Shown: piece by piece, positions 11,887-22,920 of the stretch
How positions within the stretch are numbered: position 1 is the stretch's first letter
How the letters are laid out: each line of letters opens with the position of its first letter
Assembly (NCBI GenBank): GCA_023213315.1
Contig: JAKCPI010005185.1
Coordinates: 1 to 64,000, forward strand
Origin: Euborellia annulipes
Taxonomy: Eukaryota; Arthropoda; Insecta; Dermaptera; Anisolabididae
Reading direction: 5' to 3'
DNA length: 64,000 bases
Made by a program: the position numbers and the translations under genes
Notes under the pieces: generated by a model
What the model was told of the DNA's origin: nothing
Database searches by the model: none
Seen by the model: only the letters and a program-made list of their open reading frames with translations

Positions 11887-11991
11887 CTGATGAAAATAGG
11901 GGGCAGCCTGGTGGATATTAGTGAGAAGGATGAATAAATAAAATTCGGAGATGATTTTCAGGCCAGAATTTTATTTATTTATCCTTCTCAC
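11887..11991. mobile_element. 105-bp palindromic insert with 12-bp target duplication
   Basis: The insert is flanked by perfect copies of tatacaatttta (11875-11886 and 11992-12003). Its arms agtgagaaggatgaataaat and atttatttatccttctcact are inverted copies. The minus strand reads ctgaaaatcatctccgaat, a possible decayed hammerhead core, and ends towards aggctgc like the other hammerhead elements. A 12-bp duplication suggests retrotransposition rather than hAT or mariner transposition. Confidence 0.65.
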
Positions 11992-12229
11992 TATACAATT
12001 TTATTTAAATGTATTAATACAAACAAAAATTTTGACCAAATCGTTCAAATTATTCTTGTGAAGCCAAAAAGAGAGAGAGAGATGCAAAATATGAAATTCA
12101 AAAATGCGTCCCCTGAACTCTACCGTATATAAAGATTCAATTTTCACTGTAAACTTTCATTTAATATAGTACGTATTATTAAATCCCTGTTTTGAGAGAA
12201 AGCCAGATTGTCTATTTATTAATATAACT

Positions 12230-12418
12230 CGTAGTATTAATAAGAGGGTAGAAATGAGAGATGCGAGATTTATTAAATTCACACATCTGACGTTTCGGTT
12301 CCGTGTACAGCTCTGAGGATGGTTCAAACACGGAACTGAAACGTCAGCTGTGTGAGTTAAATAAATAAAGAAATAACCTTAGCTGCATCTCTCATTTCTA
12401 CCCTCTTATTGATATAAC
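12230..12418. mobile_element. Hammerhead palindrome element
   Basis: Outer arms taataagagggtagaaatga and tcatttctaccctcttatt are inverted. Within them lie mirrored acgtttcggttccgtg and cacggaactgaaacgt. Flanking ttaatataac (12219-12228) and ttgatataac (12409-12418) may be a target duplication with one mismatch. The element carries the intact hammerhead core at 12,307-12,351 and the shared aataaataaag ... gctgc 3' segment. Confidence 0.65.
12307..12351 (+). ncRNA. Hammerhead ribozyme-like motif with paired stems I and II
   Basis: The core boxes are CTGAGGA (12313-12319), GAAAC (12338-12342) and cleavage triplet GTC (12343-12345). Stem II is GGTTC/GAACT with one G-U pair. Stem I is ACAGCT before the core against AGCTGT after GTC, six perfect pairs. 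Stem III is reduced to almost nothing, so activity would be expected mainly as a dimer. One of the three best candidates in the window. Confidence 0.75.
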
Positions 12419-12654
12419 ATCTCGCTATAAATCATAATGAGAAGATAATTTTTTTCTTTTTAAATAATCTTATTTCGGACTGGAATATATTTGAGCCAAA
12501 AAAAAATTTGTCTTCCCAACTAGAGAAGATTTTTCTTCTCTCACATTGCAGCTTATTTTTTTCATATTTCCTTTAAATTATATCTATAAAAGATATTAAT
12601 ATTCAATTCAGAATTGACATAGATATATTTAACAAATTAATATGTTTATTTGTT

Positions 12655-12850
12655 GGTGAGCCAAAAGCCGCATAGCCCCTGGTAATCGAACCCAGGATCT
12701 CCAGCCTTTTGGGGATATCGGTGTGCTACTCTTTGTCGGGAGCCCTTGAACGACCCAGGTTGGTTGAGGGTCTGGTGGCCTGTTGCAAATCATAGCACAC
12801 TGATGCCACGAAAAGGCTGGAGATCCTGGGTTCGATACTCGGGGTTCATG
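12655..12850. repeat. tRNA-derived SINE-like inverted pair
   Basis: The block aaaaggctggagatcctggg followed by ttcgat occurs forward at about 12,814-12,840 and in reverse at about 12,686-12,712. Each is preceded by tagcacac(c/t)gat, which resembles a tRNA A box. ggttcgat(t)ac resembles a B box with one base inserted. The two copies face each other as a hairpin-forming pair. Probably pol III SINE or tRNA-pseudogene material. Confidence 0.5.
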
Positions 12851-12922
12851 TCGTTCAATCAGAACTATCAGAAGGATCGATATTTCTCCACCTCTAATAT
12901 CAATAATATGTGATTCTGCCAC

Positions 12923-14670
12923 TTGAAATAGGCCCTATAGGAATTACACCCGAAGAAATATTGCAACATACATATTACAGTATAATAATAAAAAAAAATT
13001 TTTCTATGAATATATTTTCGAAAAAACATTTCTCATTAAATAATTTTTTTAATTCAAAAATTGGCGGGTTGGTGACCGCTGTAATAAACCAAAATCCACT
13101 ATTTATTAGAAATAAAAAACATTTTTGACATTCATTCTGGTTTGTTTGAATTCTATAATAATTCTCTCTCATCAGTTATTAATGTCAGATGTGACATGTT
13201 GTGGTTATTTCGGAAGTAACTTTCTTGGGAGTATACTCCCATTTCCTTTGATGTGTCAATTGAGCAAAGCAATGATTTAGAAACCAAATTACCACGTCTT
13301 TTTGATATTTAAAATTTTCTGTGGCTTTTACAAATATCATCAAGTGAAAGAAAATTTCTATACTTATAGTATGTACCCAAAGTCATCCTTTTTTTAACTT
13401 AACAAATTTTTCTTAAGTCAAATATCATCTTTAAAAAATTTCAAATAATAAAATTGACCAAAGTATCTCTGATCTCCCCTAAAATAAAAATATCTTTTAT
13501 TTCTAATAAAAAGACTCGTGAAAATTTAAATCAATTAATTCAACTATTAAATTATGAAGTTATATTTTTTAGTAAGGGTTGGTTGATATAAAAAATCAAA
13601 TTTTTTTTCATTTATGTTTTAAACACTATAAAAGATAGAATATGTCCACACTAACTGTCCCCGCTTAATTTTTACTAGGGTGCAACTTGTCCTATGTCTA
13701 GAAAAAATTTGAATCATGATAATTAAAGCATCTAAAATAATTATTTATAATTTTTATATCAAATTGATTTAATTTTCCACGAATTAAATGTAAACACTTT
13801 TAATTAACTTATTATCTAAATTCAAATTTATTTATTTGATTAAATTTAAAAGAAATGCCAATGGCTTGCTTTATAGGAATTTTTACAATATTCGGACTCT
13901 CTAAAAATTAAGATATAAAAAAAATAGGTTTTTTTTTTTACCAAAATATGAATTATTTATAGACGTTGTAGCTATTCTTTTAAATCGATACATTTTGCCT
14001 TCCACTCCTAACTTCTTTAAGCCTTCCAAAGTACGTATTCCTCTTGTTTGTTTCAGTGATAATATCCTTTATTTTTTCACTTCCGCTTTTAGCAAGCTAT
14101 TTCTTCATGTTTAACATGTTAGAATCTAGAGAATAGGATGAAAGAAACGATTCAGCCAAAAAACAAATGGAATTCATTTCTCTACGTTGTAGTAAAAAAA
14201 AAAAAAACTAGGAGCATTTTATTATTTATCAAATTTGTTTGAAATCGTAATGTCCGAAATAATATACTAGTGATCTAATTAGATATCTCGTATCAAATTC
14301 ATTGTCTTATTAAAATTGTTAAATTAAATTATATATTTCTGTAAAATTTTAGTTTTAATATTGCTGCCATGTTCCCTTGTAATTATATTTTTCTTCATTC
14401 ACATAAACTTAAAATTACAAAAAGTTATTAATAATGTTAACAATTCCGTAATTTAAAAAAAACAAAACAATATATTTTAACTTTATTTTTACTAACATAA
14501 TTTCTAATGGTAGGCTGAAACATAAGAATTATTTTCAATTTTTCTTAAATTATTCTAACCATCTAAAATAATAATTTAATTAATAAAAGATTTATCAATA
14601 TTTTATATCTTATATCAACTTATTATTTAAGCCTCATAATATAATCTTGAGTTAGCTAACTTAATATTTA
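12923..14670. other. Interior of the large hAT-like element
   Basis: AT-rich, with poly-A and poly-T runs and no coding signal. No sub-repeat boundary that I can define. Confidence 0.35.
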
Positions 14671-14713
14671 CCGTCATCCCCAAAAAAAACATTCCTGCGC
14701 CACTGGAAATACT

Positions 14714-15230
14714 ACACTATGAAAACTTTTCATTTATATCTTATTTTTTAGAAATACAAAAGGATACGTTTAATCGCATCAATATATATATATAATATAT
14801 AGTAGTTCTATTATATAAGTAAATTTTTTAAATATTCCATTATATATATACATACACAATAAATCGTCAGCAAGTGTCCTTTAGTAAATAGGGTCCCAGG
14901 TGTCAAACGTTCATTCACGCTACAAAATTTTGTAGAAAATTTTGTTGCCTAAGAAAATATTTTGTTTCTACACCAAATGATTATGATATTGTTACATTTT
15001 ATATATACACACACAACACTTTAGTGAGCACAAAGTTACATGGTTAATCATGTTCTTTTTTTCTTATTTTTTTTTTAAAAGAAGAAAAAATATTTACAAA
15101 ATATCTAATTTTACACAAAGTTTTAAAATTAGATTTTTTAAAGAATTAAGTGATATATTTTGACTCCAAATTTTTGGTTTATAAAAAAATAAATTCGTTA
15201 AGGCCATATATTTACAAAGCTGTCATATTG
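14714..15230. other. Non-coding, downstream of the kek5-like gene
   Basis: AT-rich sequence with tatata patches at 14,780-14,860. Nothing recognisable. It probably follows the 3' end of the kek5-like transcript. Confidence 0.4.
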
Positions 15231-15239
15231 AAACGTTCA

Positions 15240-15245
15240 TTTATT
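15240..15245 (-). terminator. Candidate poly-A signal of the kek5-like gene
   Basis: AATAAA on the minus strand, about 107 bases after the stop codon. Position fits a short 3' UTR, but such hexamers are frequent in AT-rich DNA. Confidence 0.35.
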
Positions 15246-15351
15246 TCAAGAATTCGATTGTTTACTTTGACGGATCTGGCTCCATAAAAGCCCACTTCAC
15301 TCTCCGAGTTGGGACTGAGGACTTATTTGCCCCACTCCTATTTCTTTGTTG

Positions 15352-18300
15352 TCACATTTCATTTGATTCTACTCCTTCTGTTCCTTCGCAATTTTCACCT
15401 TCGTATCCTTCATCAGGACTTTCTGTCAAACCTGCTAAAGCATTTGGTGTGTCTGCAGAAATTCCAGGGGTAACATTACTTGAAGATGCCGCTGCTGTTC
15501 CTACGTGACCAGATACCGCAGCTAAATCATTTTCATCTTCACGGTCTTTTTCACTTTCACTGCTTGTTCCAAGTTTAGAAGTTGCGTCATTTACATCGGC
15601 TGGAATATCTCCTTTGTAAGGGGCGGGAGGAGATGGAATATAACTTCCATCAGGGAAGGATCCATGTGATTCGATTGAATATAATGTATGTGATGTTTGA
15701 GAAGTTTGTGGCGGTGCGCATGGATAACCTTCAACTGTGTATCGTACGTCAGAAGGGCTGTATGTTTCATAAGGTTGTTCTCGAATATATCTTCCGCCAG
15801 GTCCAGTTCCGGATCGGTTATGAGGTAGAGTACGATACATAGCTGTATTTGGAGGTGCAATTGGCAAATGAGTAGGAATTTTTGGTAATCCATATTGGAT
15901 GGGATATCCTTCATGATCAAGAAATCGACCAGGTGATAAACGAAGATCGGGACCAGGAGCGTACAATTCATGTACAGGTCCACTGCTAGTTCCAGCCCCT
16001 CGAGGAAGAGTCGCTAAATGCAATTGATAAGGTGGTGCAATATCAACCCATGCCGGAAGTCCAGCAATCTGTGGTGGTTTATCATATTCATGAATCAAAT
16101 TTTCCATAGCTTCTTGGTAACTATTATTTCCGCTGTTATCTTCAGGCTCGTGATCACTGACAGTTGAAAGTCTTGGGGCTTTAGATGCTCCTACACGTCT
16201 TTCTTTTCCAATAGGTTCAGCATCATTTATCAAATCTGGATTTCGTTCAAGGCCTCTGGGGTCACTTGACATACTTGCAACTGGTCCACTTCCATAGGCC
16301 GTTCTTGTAAGAGCAAGAGCATCACCTCCAGGACCCATCATAAGATGCTCTTGTTGGCGTTCAATAAGTAAAACTGAGCCATCTAGTTTTAATGGGAGAG
16401 AGGGAAGTGTTTCTCCGCGGTTTCCCCCTTCCATATTTGATTTTCGAGCACTTTGTTCGGATCTCATTGAGGATCCTTTATTTCTCTCTTTCCGTCGATT
16501 ATTTCTTCTTCGGTTTCTACATTTTATAATACATATAATTATAATGACCATAATTAATAAAATAACACTTGTTATTCCTGCCGTAAGAGTAATTATTAGC
16601 TCATAAGGAAATGGAGTTGGTTCAAATAAGGGTTCTTCTTTCACTAGTATTCGTATAGTAAAATTCGATTGGGCTCTTCCAGCTGGATTTTCAGCCACAC
16701 ATATAAAAGTCCCATTATCTTCTGTATTAGTATTGTAAATAAATAATTCACTCTTTTTTTCTTCTGTGCCTTCTTCTATAAAATAATAAAAATGAAGACC
16801 TGGAGCAATCATTGAATCATTTTGAAGAACGCGTCCCTGAAACAATAGAGATATTATTATAGTTTATCTCATTTTAGTACACTAATTAGTATATTATGAT
16901 CAGCCAAGAAAAATATATTCAATATTCACAGCAAGAATTAAATACATTTTGGCTGCTATTTTTTAGATTACAGTATTTTTGTTTTCTCAATGTTAGATTC
17001 TTCCCTGAGATTTAAGGGCAAAAATGGGGAATTGTTTTTTAATGTTCTAATCAGTCTCTTTTGAAATATATTAATTAATACACTATTCAATAAGATATTG
17101 TGCCCCCTATGGGAGCCAAGAAATATATAAAAATTTATTTAATTCTTTCTGTGAATTTTTTTTCCTTGGCTAACCCCATTTATTTATTTATTATATTAAC
17201 AAATAAGACTAGTAGTGAAAGGGTTGAAACGTTAATCTTTTTTGTTAATAATAAATTAAATATTTTAAACATAATTAAATTTTTTCTCTAAAAATAAAAA
17301 CTTTCTTAATATTTTTTTACTACTAGATAATAATTAGTTTATAATTTAAAAAATTCAATTATTGGCTGTGTCGTCTACACATCCGCTGGTCTTTTAACGT
17401 GACGTCTATTTCCTGATTTCAAACGAATTTGTTTTTACTTTGTTCCCAATAATTATTTTATAATTTAGACAATATATAATATTGGATTAATATTGATTTT
17501 ACTTTTGTGCTTAAAAGTAAAAGCCATTTTTTTTTTAAATTATATTCCCCTGTGGCAATTTTTCGATAATTTTTTGTCTAAAAAAGGAGGTTTTTAGAAA
17601 AAAAATTGATTCTAATGTTTATTAATAGGAATTTTTTTTTATATAGTCAATTATAGTTTTTTTCTGCACAAATTGACATCACATTTAGTCTGATCTGATT
17701 AGCCGTTCGGAATCTACAATGGTTTAAATTTTCAAATTAGAATTTACCGTCGTGCGATAAAATGAAATGATAGGAAAAAAATAAATGGTGAAATCTTTAG
17801 CTGCAGAATCTAACCATATATTCAACATAATTATACCTCTTAAGACAGAGGAGTTATTCAATCCGCTTTTTCGTGCATGCCTCCCTAGATGGCCACTATA
17901 AATGCATTGTAAGACGTTAGGTCAAAACACTCGTGACAAAAACAAAGTATTTTAACAGTATTGTATTTTAAAAAGTTTATATAGATTATTATTAAGTTGA
18001 TGTTATTAATAATAGTACAGGATCGTTAATAAATAGATACAAAACTTACCCCCCCCCCCCGTAAGATCGCGCCTGTTATGGCGATAATACTTGTTGTTTT
18101 TGTTCTTTTACATTTTAAAAATGAATTATCTCTTTGTCTCTGATCCGAAGAATAACGATCTCTCTAATTAATGAAAAAAAAAAATATATATATATATAGG
18201 CCTATAAATTAATTTTAAACTGACCTGAAACCACCAAGAAACGCGCGCTTCAGGGACGGCCGAGACTCTGCATAATAACGACACATTTTTTCCTTCAGCT

Positions 18301-19106
18301 ATCTCTAGATAAAGTGTCGTAGGTGCTACATCTGGTAGACATGCTAGTTCGTTGGGGTCCAAACTTTTGACTGCCCGTCCTTTGAGTCGTTCAGGAGCGA
18401 CACATTGAATTTCAATAGCCATCGGAACACGAGAAGAGATAAGCCAAGCTCTGAGCTCCAACAGCCAGCAATCACATATCCATGGATTGTTATGGAGATC
18501 CAGCCCATGGAGGTTATTTGGCAATGAGGAGGCACCTCGTATAGTTGGAAGAAGATTACCTTCTAATTTAATCCATTCAATTCTATCAAGTCCAGCAAAT
18601 GCATCCTCTTCAATTGTTTCAATACGACAAGCATTGAGATCAAGAGTCGTTAGGTAGGGGAGCAAACGAAAGGAGCCAGATTCAATGATTGTTATTGGAT
18701 TGTTTGCAAACGACAGTCTCATCAAAGATGGAAAGTCCCTAAACGCTTCAGAGGGTATTAATTCTATATGATTATATGAAAGATCAAGTTCGACAAGATT
18801 TGAAAGACCACGAAATGCTCGATCGTCCACGAGGTCGATACGACAAAGTGATAGATAGATTTTTTGTAAATTTAACAATCCCATCCGTTGAAAACGCTCT
18901 CGTGGCAGTGAACGTAGAATATTTCCAGCCATGTCAAGGATTTGTGTCCCAGGATCTATACCATCTGGGATGGTGATTAGATCCCGATAGAGGCATTCGA
19001 CAGCCTGTTTTCCACTTTTCCATTTGCAGGAGCAATTAAGTGGACAGGCAAGTGTTAATTGGCAGGTCAAGTGGCTTAAAAGTGCCACCAGACACAACCA
19101 CCTCAT
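15352..19106 (-). CDS. kek5: Kekkon-5-like LRR-Ig transmembrane protein (two coding exons)
   Basis: Coding exons are 19106-18225 and 16836-15352 (stop TGA). The 1,388-bp intron has GT (CAG|GTCAGT) and AG (TTGTTTCAG|GGA) in phase 0, giving 788 aa. The start is the first ATG after an in-frame TAG and directly begins a signal peptide (MRWLCLVALL, about 1-20). Domains: LRRNT with C21, C25, C27 and C38 and the Kekkon signature CKWKSGKQAVEC; about six or seven LRRs (55-205); LRRCT with C211, C213, C235 and C256; one Ig-C2 domain (C279 to C340, with DNGTFIC); a membrane helix about 374-399; then a basic stop and a ~390-residue tail rich in Pro and Tyr, ending with ESPDEGYEGE near 767-775. N-X-S/T sites: 24, 274, 300, 335, 352. 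In Drosophila Kekkons modulate EGFR (Kek1) or BMP signalling (Kek5). The Ig region and LRRNT resemble Kek5 most in my recollection; orthology needs a tree. Confidence 0.93.
16837..18224 (-). other. Intron of the kek5-like gene
   Basis: AT-rich 1,388-bp intron inside the Ig domain, after the codon for Gln294. It contains a C-run at 18,051-18,060 and a short gaaagggttgaaacgttaat segment near 17,217 that recalls the 3' half of a hammerhead unit. No ORF of note. Confidence 0.8.
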
Positions 19107-19245
19107 GTTGCCTGTCCAGAGGTGGCCTCTGCCTCTAATCACATGGCGCCCAGCAGAAAGAAGTGATCGCCGCCTCCTCGGCGCCGCCACGAGGAACTCT
19201 TCACTCCTCCCCTCAAGGACTGTCTATTCGGTGTGACGCGGACAT
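19107..19245 (-). other. 5' UTR part of kek5-like exon 2
   Basis: A splice acceptor TTTAATTTCAG ends at 19246 on the minus strand, so this coding exon most likely begins at 19245 with 139 bases of 5' UTR. The sequence is much richer in G and C than its surroundings. An in-frame TAG about 110 bases upstream of the ATG shows that the reading frame does not extend further. Confidence 0.65.
19213..19245 (-). promoter_or_regulatory. Upstream ORF of the kek5-like mRNA (10 codons)
   Basis: An ATG directly after the predicted acceptor opens a 10-codon frame (MSASHRIDSP) that ends in TGA and is out of frame with the main ATG. If the exon boundary is right, it could damp translation. Whether it is used is unknown. 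Confidence 0.4.
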
Positions 19246-19481
19246 CTGAAATTAAAGAGAAAAAAAAATCTTAGTATTATTCTTTTACAAAATACGAACA
19301 TGAAATTTATATATTTTAAACAATAAATACTTTAGCGTGGTATTTGCCTATATTACTTAGCTTATAGACTACATTTTTTTTTTTTTTTTTTTTAAATCAA
19401 GAATAAAACTTTTGGCTGTTTGAATGATTAAACATTAGGCAAACGGCTTCAGAATGCTCCTATCAACAGAGAGTCACGTAC
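19246..19481 (-). other. Predicted 5' UTR intron of the kek5-like gene
   Basis: A strong donor AG|GTACGT lies at 19482/19481 and the acceptor TTTCAG at 19248-19246, enclosing 236 bases. A T-run on the plus strand (19,374-19,394) lies inside. The donor is chosen by consensus only. Confidence 0.45.
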
Positions 19482-19600
19482 CTCTGAAACAAGGCCTTAG
19501 GTAAGGGGGGGGGGGGAAACCATTACTGTTGTTCTTGCTATCTCTAAGGGTTGCAATCATATTTTTAGGACACAAAGACCCCTTGTAAGAAATATTCTGG
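19482..19600 (-). other. Candidate first (non-coding) exon of the kek5-like gene
   Basis: This is the interval between the expected start site, about 25-30 bases below the TATA box, and the donor at 19482. It contains a run of 12 C on the minus strand (19,505-19,516) and short upstream ATGs. The 5' end is approximate. Confidence 0.4.
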
Positions 19601-19623
19601 CGTGCATTGCTGCTAGTATCATA

Positions 19624-19730
19624 CTTATATATAAAGCGCTTAAACCGGTGGCCGATGTGTGAACCCACCAATCAGGCCTCAGGGATGCCTCAGGGATAGC
19701 GCTGATTGGCGAAATTCAGAGAGGGCGGAG
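19624..19730 (-). promoter_or_regulatory. Candidate kek5-like core promoter: GC box, CCAAT, TATA
   Basis: On the minus strand, in order: CCGCCC (19728-19723), CCAAT (19709-19705), ATTGG (19672-19668, a reversed CCAAT) and TTTATATATAAG (19635-19624). The spacing is that of a classical pol II promoter, with start expected near 19600. The stretch is unusually GC-rich for this window. It lies about 500 bp above the start codon, with a good splice donor and acceptor between. Motif-based only. Confidence 0.5.
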
Positions 19731-19739
19731 TCGGAGAGG

Positions 19740-22330
19740 CAAATTCAAAATTTTTTTTTAATAATTTATTTTATTTATGGAAAAAACTACTAAACGCGTA
19801 CGAGACGCCGCCCGCCAGGGCCAAGTTGATTAGGGCGAAGCCGCGCCATAATCAACTTGTATAAATACATAGGCCTAATCATTTTCTGTATTTTCGCTTG
19901 CGTCTCATAAACAAAATTAATTAAGCATTTTTTAATAAAACTATTTATTTTTATAGATACAACAGAAAAAAATCCCAATGAATTGCGAGAGGGTTGTATA
20001 TTCCTAATGAGAATATTAACCCCGATTATTTTATTTGTTAATTAAATCAATTAAATTGCTTTCTAAAAAAATTGTTTCATACGTAGTCTACATTAAATTT
20101 CCATCATTTGCAATCATTTATTAACTTTGGATTTTTTCACCCTTTATAAATAATCATTTGATTTTCTAGATTAATTATTGAGATTGTAGCAAATAACAGA
20201 ACATGATATCCAATAATTGAAACCAATAACTTTTAGTTGGAAAACGATTCCATTTTGGTAGACCTAATACATGTTTTTATTGTAGCCATTAAGTAAAGTA
20301 CTCTTTTATATCTTTTACTTCAAAAGATTTTACTTTCAATAAACGAGAAATCTAAAATAAATATTTGGAAAATTAAAATACACTTTTTTTCTTTCAATAA
20401 ATTTTCGTTTAATGTTGGAATCTTTCCTTCGAAAATATCTCTTGAAATATCTCTAAGTTATAATATATTTTTATAAATTGAAAAAAAAAAAAAAAAAAAA
20501 AAAATTGTCATTTGATTTTTCCAATTTCGTTTTCTTATGCCATCTATTATCCTATTCAATTAATTATCCAAATATGACCTCCGTTTTCTCCCACCACGTA
20601 CCGTTTTCGGGGGAGAGCCCCCTACTTATTTCCACCTCTTTTTGTTAATTATAGGGCAATGAATCAAATTTGGAGGGATGAAAAGGAATATTTTAGCCTT
20701 AACATTTCTTCAGAAGGTCTAGAGAAGTGAAAAGTTAAAAAAACATTAACATTTGGTTCCAAGGGTGGTATGTGGGGGGGGGGGGGGTTTTGTCGCTTAA
20801 AATGCAAAAAAAATCATTAAAAATGATTGATTTTTTAGGAGGGTGAGTTTTAAGGGTGGATTAATTAAATAAGTCTTGTTAAATTTTTTTCATTTCGAAT
20901 GTATTCCTAATAAATAAATAAATACAAAAAATAATCAATACTTGGAAGTATATTATTTAATTGAGTGTGAGTTTTAGGGCTGGATAAATAAAGTGAGTCT
21001 TTTAATAGTTATTTAATTTCGAATTTATTCCCAACGGAATAAAACCCCGTTAGTTTGCAAGTGAATAGAATTTTTATAAATAGAGAACTTATTTGATAAT
21101 TTTAATTCTGGTCGTTCAGAGAGCAATGCTATCTTTCTTTGCCTGCTTGCTTGCTGCCTGCATGTCAGGCGCTCTGTCTTTTAGATGTATGTGAGTCGAG
21201 CCATGAGTCATTCGGTTTCTCTTTCTCTCTCTCTCTCTCTCTCTCGCGTGTGTTTAGTTTATTTTATATTGTGTTGTGATTTGTGCAAATAAGACATTCA
21301 TCCACCAAACTCCCCACCTGGTCATCTTATTATTAAGGTAATGAATATTTTCACATCTCATTTGCATAACGAATTAAAGTAATTTTGTATTTTATTTTTC
21401 TCTCTTATACTGATAAAATTATCCAATTTTTTTTTAAAATATAACTCTATGATGAATTCGTGTACCCCAGAGGGAGGGTGAGAAAGGGTGTAAATCACCC
21501 CTTCTAATAAACAAAATAGTTTTCTTCTTTAAAAATGAAAATTAAAATAGAAAATTATTTTTTTTTGTAAATTTTTTATATTTAAGCAATGATTTCTTTC
21601 CCTCCCTCCTCACCCTCCGCCCCTGTAACAGAGAATTTATATTCTCCTATAATATTTAATAAGAAATTATTATTAAATAATTGAAAATATAAATTCCTAA
21701 ACTTTTATCTCTCGTCAGTGGCCTAGTAATAAGTGAGATTTTTGGAGGTGGAATTTTCTTTTCACTGTCTGAATGCCTGATTTTCTTAAGCAGTTTTTCC
21801 ACCCGCCTCCCCTAATTATAAGTGTAAAAAATCAGATGATTTTTTTTTAAATTTCCTTACGTTTGTGTCGTAACATGCCACAAGCCTGTAAATCCCTTCT
21901 TCGTTTCATGAATATATTTCATTTGTTTGTAGTTTTAGATATAGTTCGATCCTTCTCGGCTCACGCATCCCCTTATAGATATTCATTCATTAATTCACAT
22001 TCAATAAATTAATGAATAAAATTGCATTTGTTTTTCTCATTAAAATCTTTTAGAATTTTATATAAAAATTAATTTTATTTCTGTTTGTTTAAAGGCCACC
22101 CCCTCCCTCCCAAGTTATTTTCCCACTCTACAAATTTTCTTAAGACTTGCAATTTTTCGCCCCTTGAGTAAAGGGTAGTCTACCCCATGTAAATTTTTCT
22201 TTAAATAAATTTAGTTTTTATAAATGTTATATTTTTACTGATTTATTTATATTTCATTGATTATAATTTTTTTCAAACTTTGACAAGAAGTAATTTTTAC
22301 CCCTTTAGATAAAATATGGAAATATTGAAG
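19740..22330. other. Non-coding stretch above the kek5-like promoter
   Basis: Holdings: gacgccgcccgccagggcc at 19,803-19,821, a dispersed GC-rich repeat shared in reverse with 6,714-6,746; a long A-run (20,479-20,504); a G-run (20,774-20,787); and a (CT)n tract at 21,223-21,245. The block 21,117-21,340 ends catcttattattaaggta and resembles 28,438-28,582 (catcttactattaaaggta), perhaps a shared repeat. No gene seen. Confidence 0.4.
21223..21245. repeat. (CT)n microsatellite
   Basis: About 11 CT units followed by cgcgtgtg. Confidence 0.9.
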
Positions 22331-22334
22331 GACA

Positions 22335-22920
22335 TTTTTACTTTCTCTTATATATGTTAATATATGGTATAGAGAGAGAAAATATTGGATTCATGTCAAA
22401 AATTCAATGTCGAGATTTTGATGGATATACACGTTTTGAGGTCCCCTGAGTCCGAAACAGTGGTTTCGCGACATGGTCTGTCTGTGTGTTGTGTGTCTGT
22501 GAACAAAATATCTCAATAACGAAAAGAGCTAGGTGGTTGAAATTTTATATTTAAGTTAGGTACCCCCATGAGACGTGACACGAAGCTTTTGAATAAAATC
22601 CACCAAAAAGTACTAGTACTTTATTGATGAACTTTTTCAGTTTTTTTCGATTTTCTCAAAATTCGCTCTAACGATTTTGATTGAAATTATTTTTTAGATG
22701 CTCTTTAAAATGTATATTCTCATTTTGCTCTCAAAATTGTTTGAAGACCACCGCACTCTTGTACTTCATAGGAAAGATAAGAGAAATGGTTGCCATGGTA
22801 ACAAAATATAAATATTTCCCCTGTTTCTAAATTTTACATCTTTCATTTTAATTTATCGGAGGAAACTAAATATATGTCGACACAAAAAAATCTGGTGCGA
22901 CAGTCACACCAGACTTTTTT
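22335..22920 (+). repeat. Family A repeat, near full-length copy
   Basis: This is the reference copy, about 585 bp. The head is tactttctctta ... agagagaaaata (short hairpin), then ttggattcatgtcaaaaatt, gtccgaaacagtggtttcgc, ggtctgtctgtgtg, gaacaaaatatctc and gaagcttttgaataaaat. The body has the palindrome gtactagtacttt, and later atggttgccatggtaacaaaat. It closes with a shortened tail hairpin, tctggtgcgacagtcacaccaga. No ORF. Confidence 0.8.

Larger units (their letters stand above)
11230..14705 (+). mobile_element. Large hAT-like element, 3.5 kb, no transposase seen
   Basis: Both ends carry the 16-bp inverted repeat CAGTGGCGCAGGAATG. The flanks are gaaagact (11222-11229) and gaaatact (14706-14713), an 8-bp target duplication with one mismatch, as expected for hAT. 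The interior holds no long ORF, so the element is non-autonomous or decayed. It contains later insertions: a 105-bp palindromic element, the hammerhead palindrome at 12.2 kb and a SINE-like inverted pair at 12.7 kb. An alternative is that two unrelated ends face each other by chance; the matching flanks argue against this. Confidence 0.65.

Noticed and set aside
12655..12850. Functional tRNA gene
   Set aside because: The T loop has an extra base in one copy, a mismatched stem in the other, and no closed acceptor stem.
15582..15983. Long open frames in other phases over the kek5-like last exon
   Set aside because: They overlap the coding exon and have no recognised features; they are by-products of its composition.
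18168..18224. Extension of the first kek5-like coding exon past 18225 (reading VSLKLIYRP...)
   Set aside because: It follows a splice donor CAG/GTCAGT and is hydrophobic AT-rich intron sequence; the next exon continues the Ig domain in phase.
19107..19190. A longer N-terminus for the kek5-like protein (AAPRRRRSLL...)
   Set aside because: The codon at 19190 is GTG, not ATG. The first ATG in this frame is at 19106 and starts a proper signal peptide.
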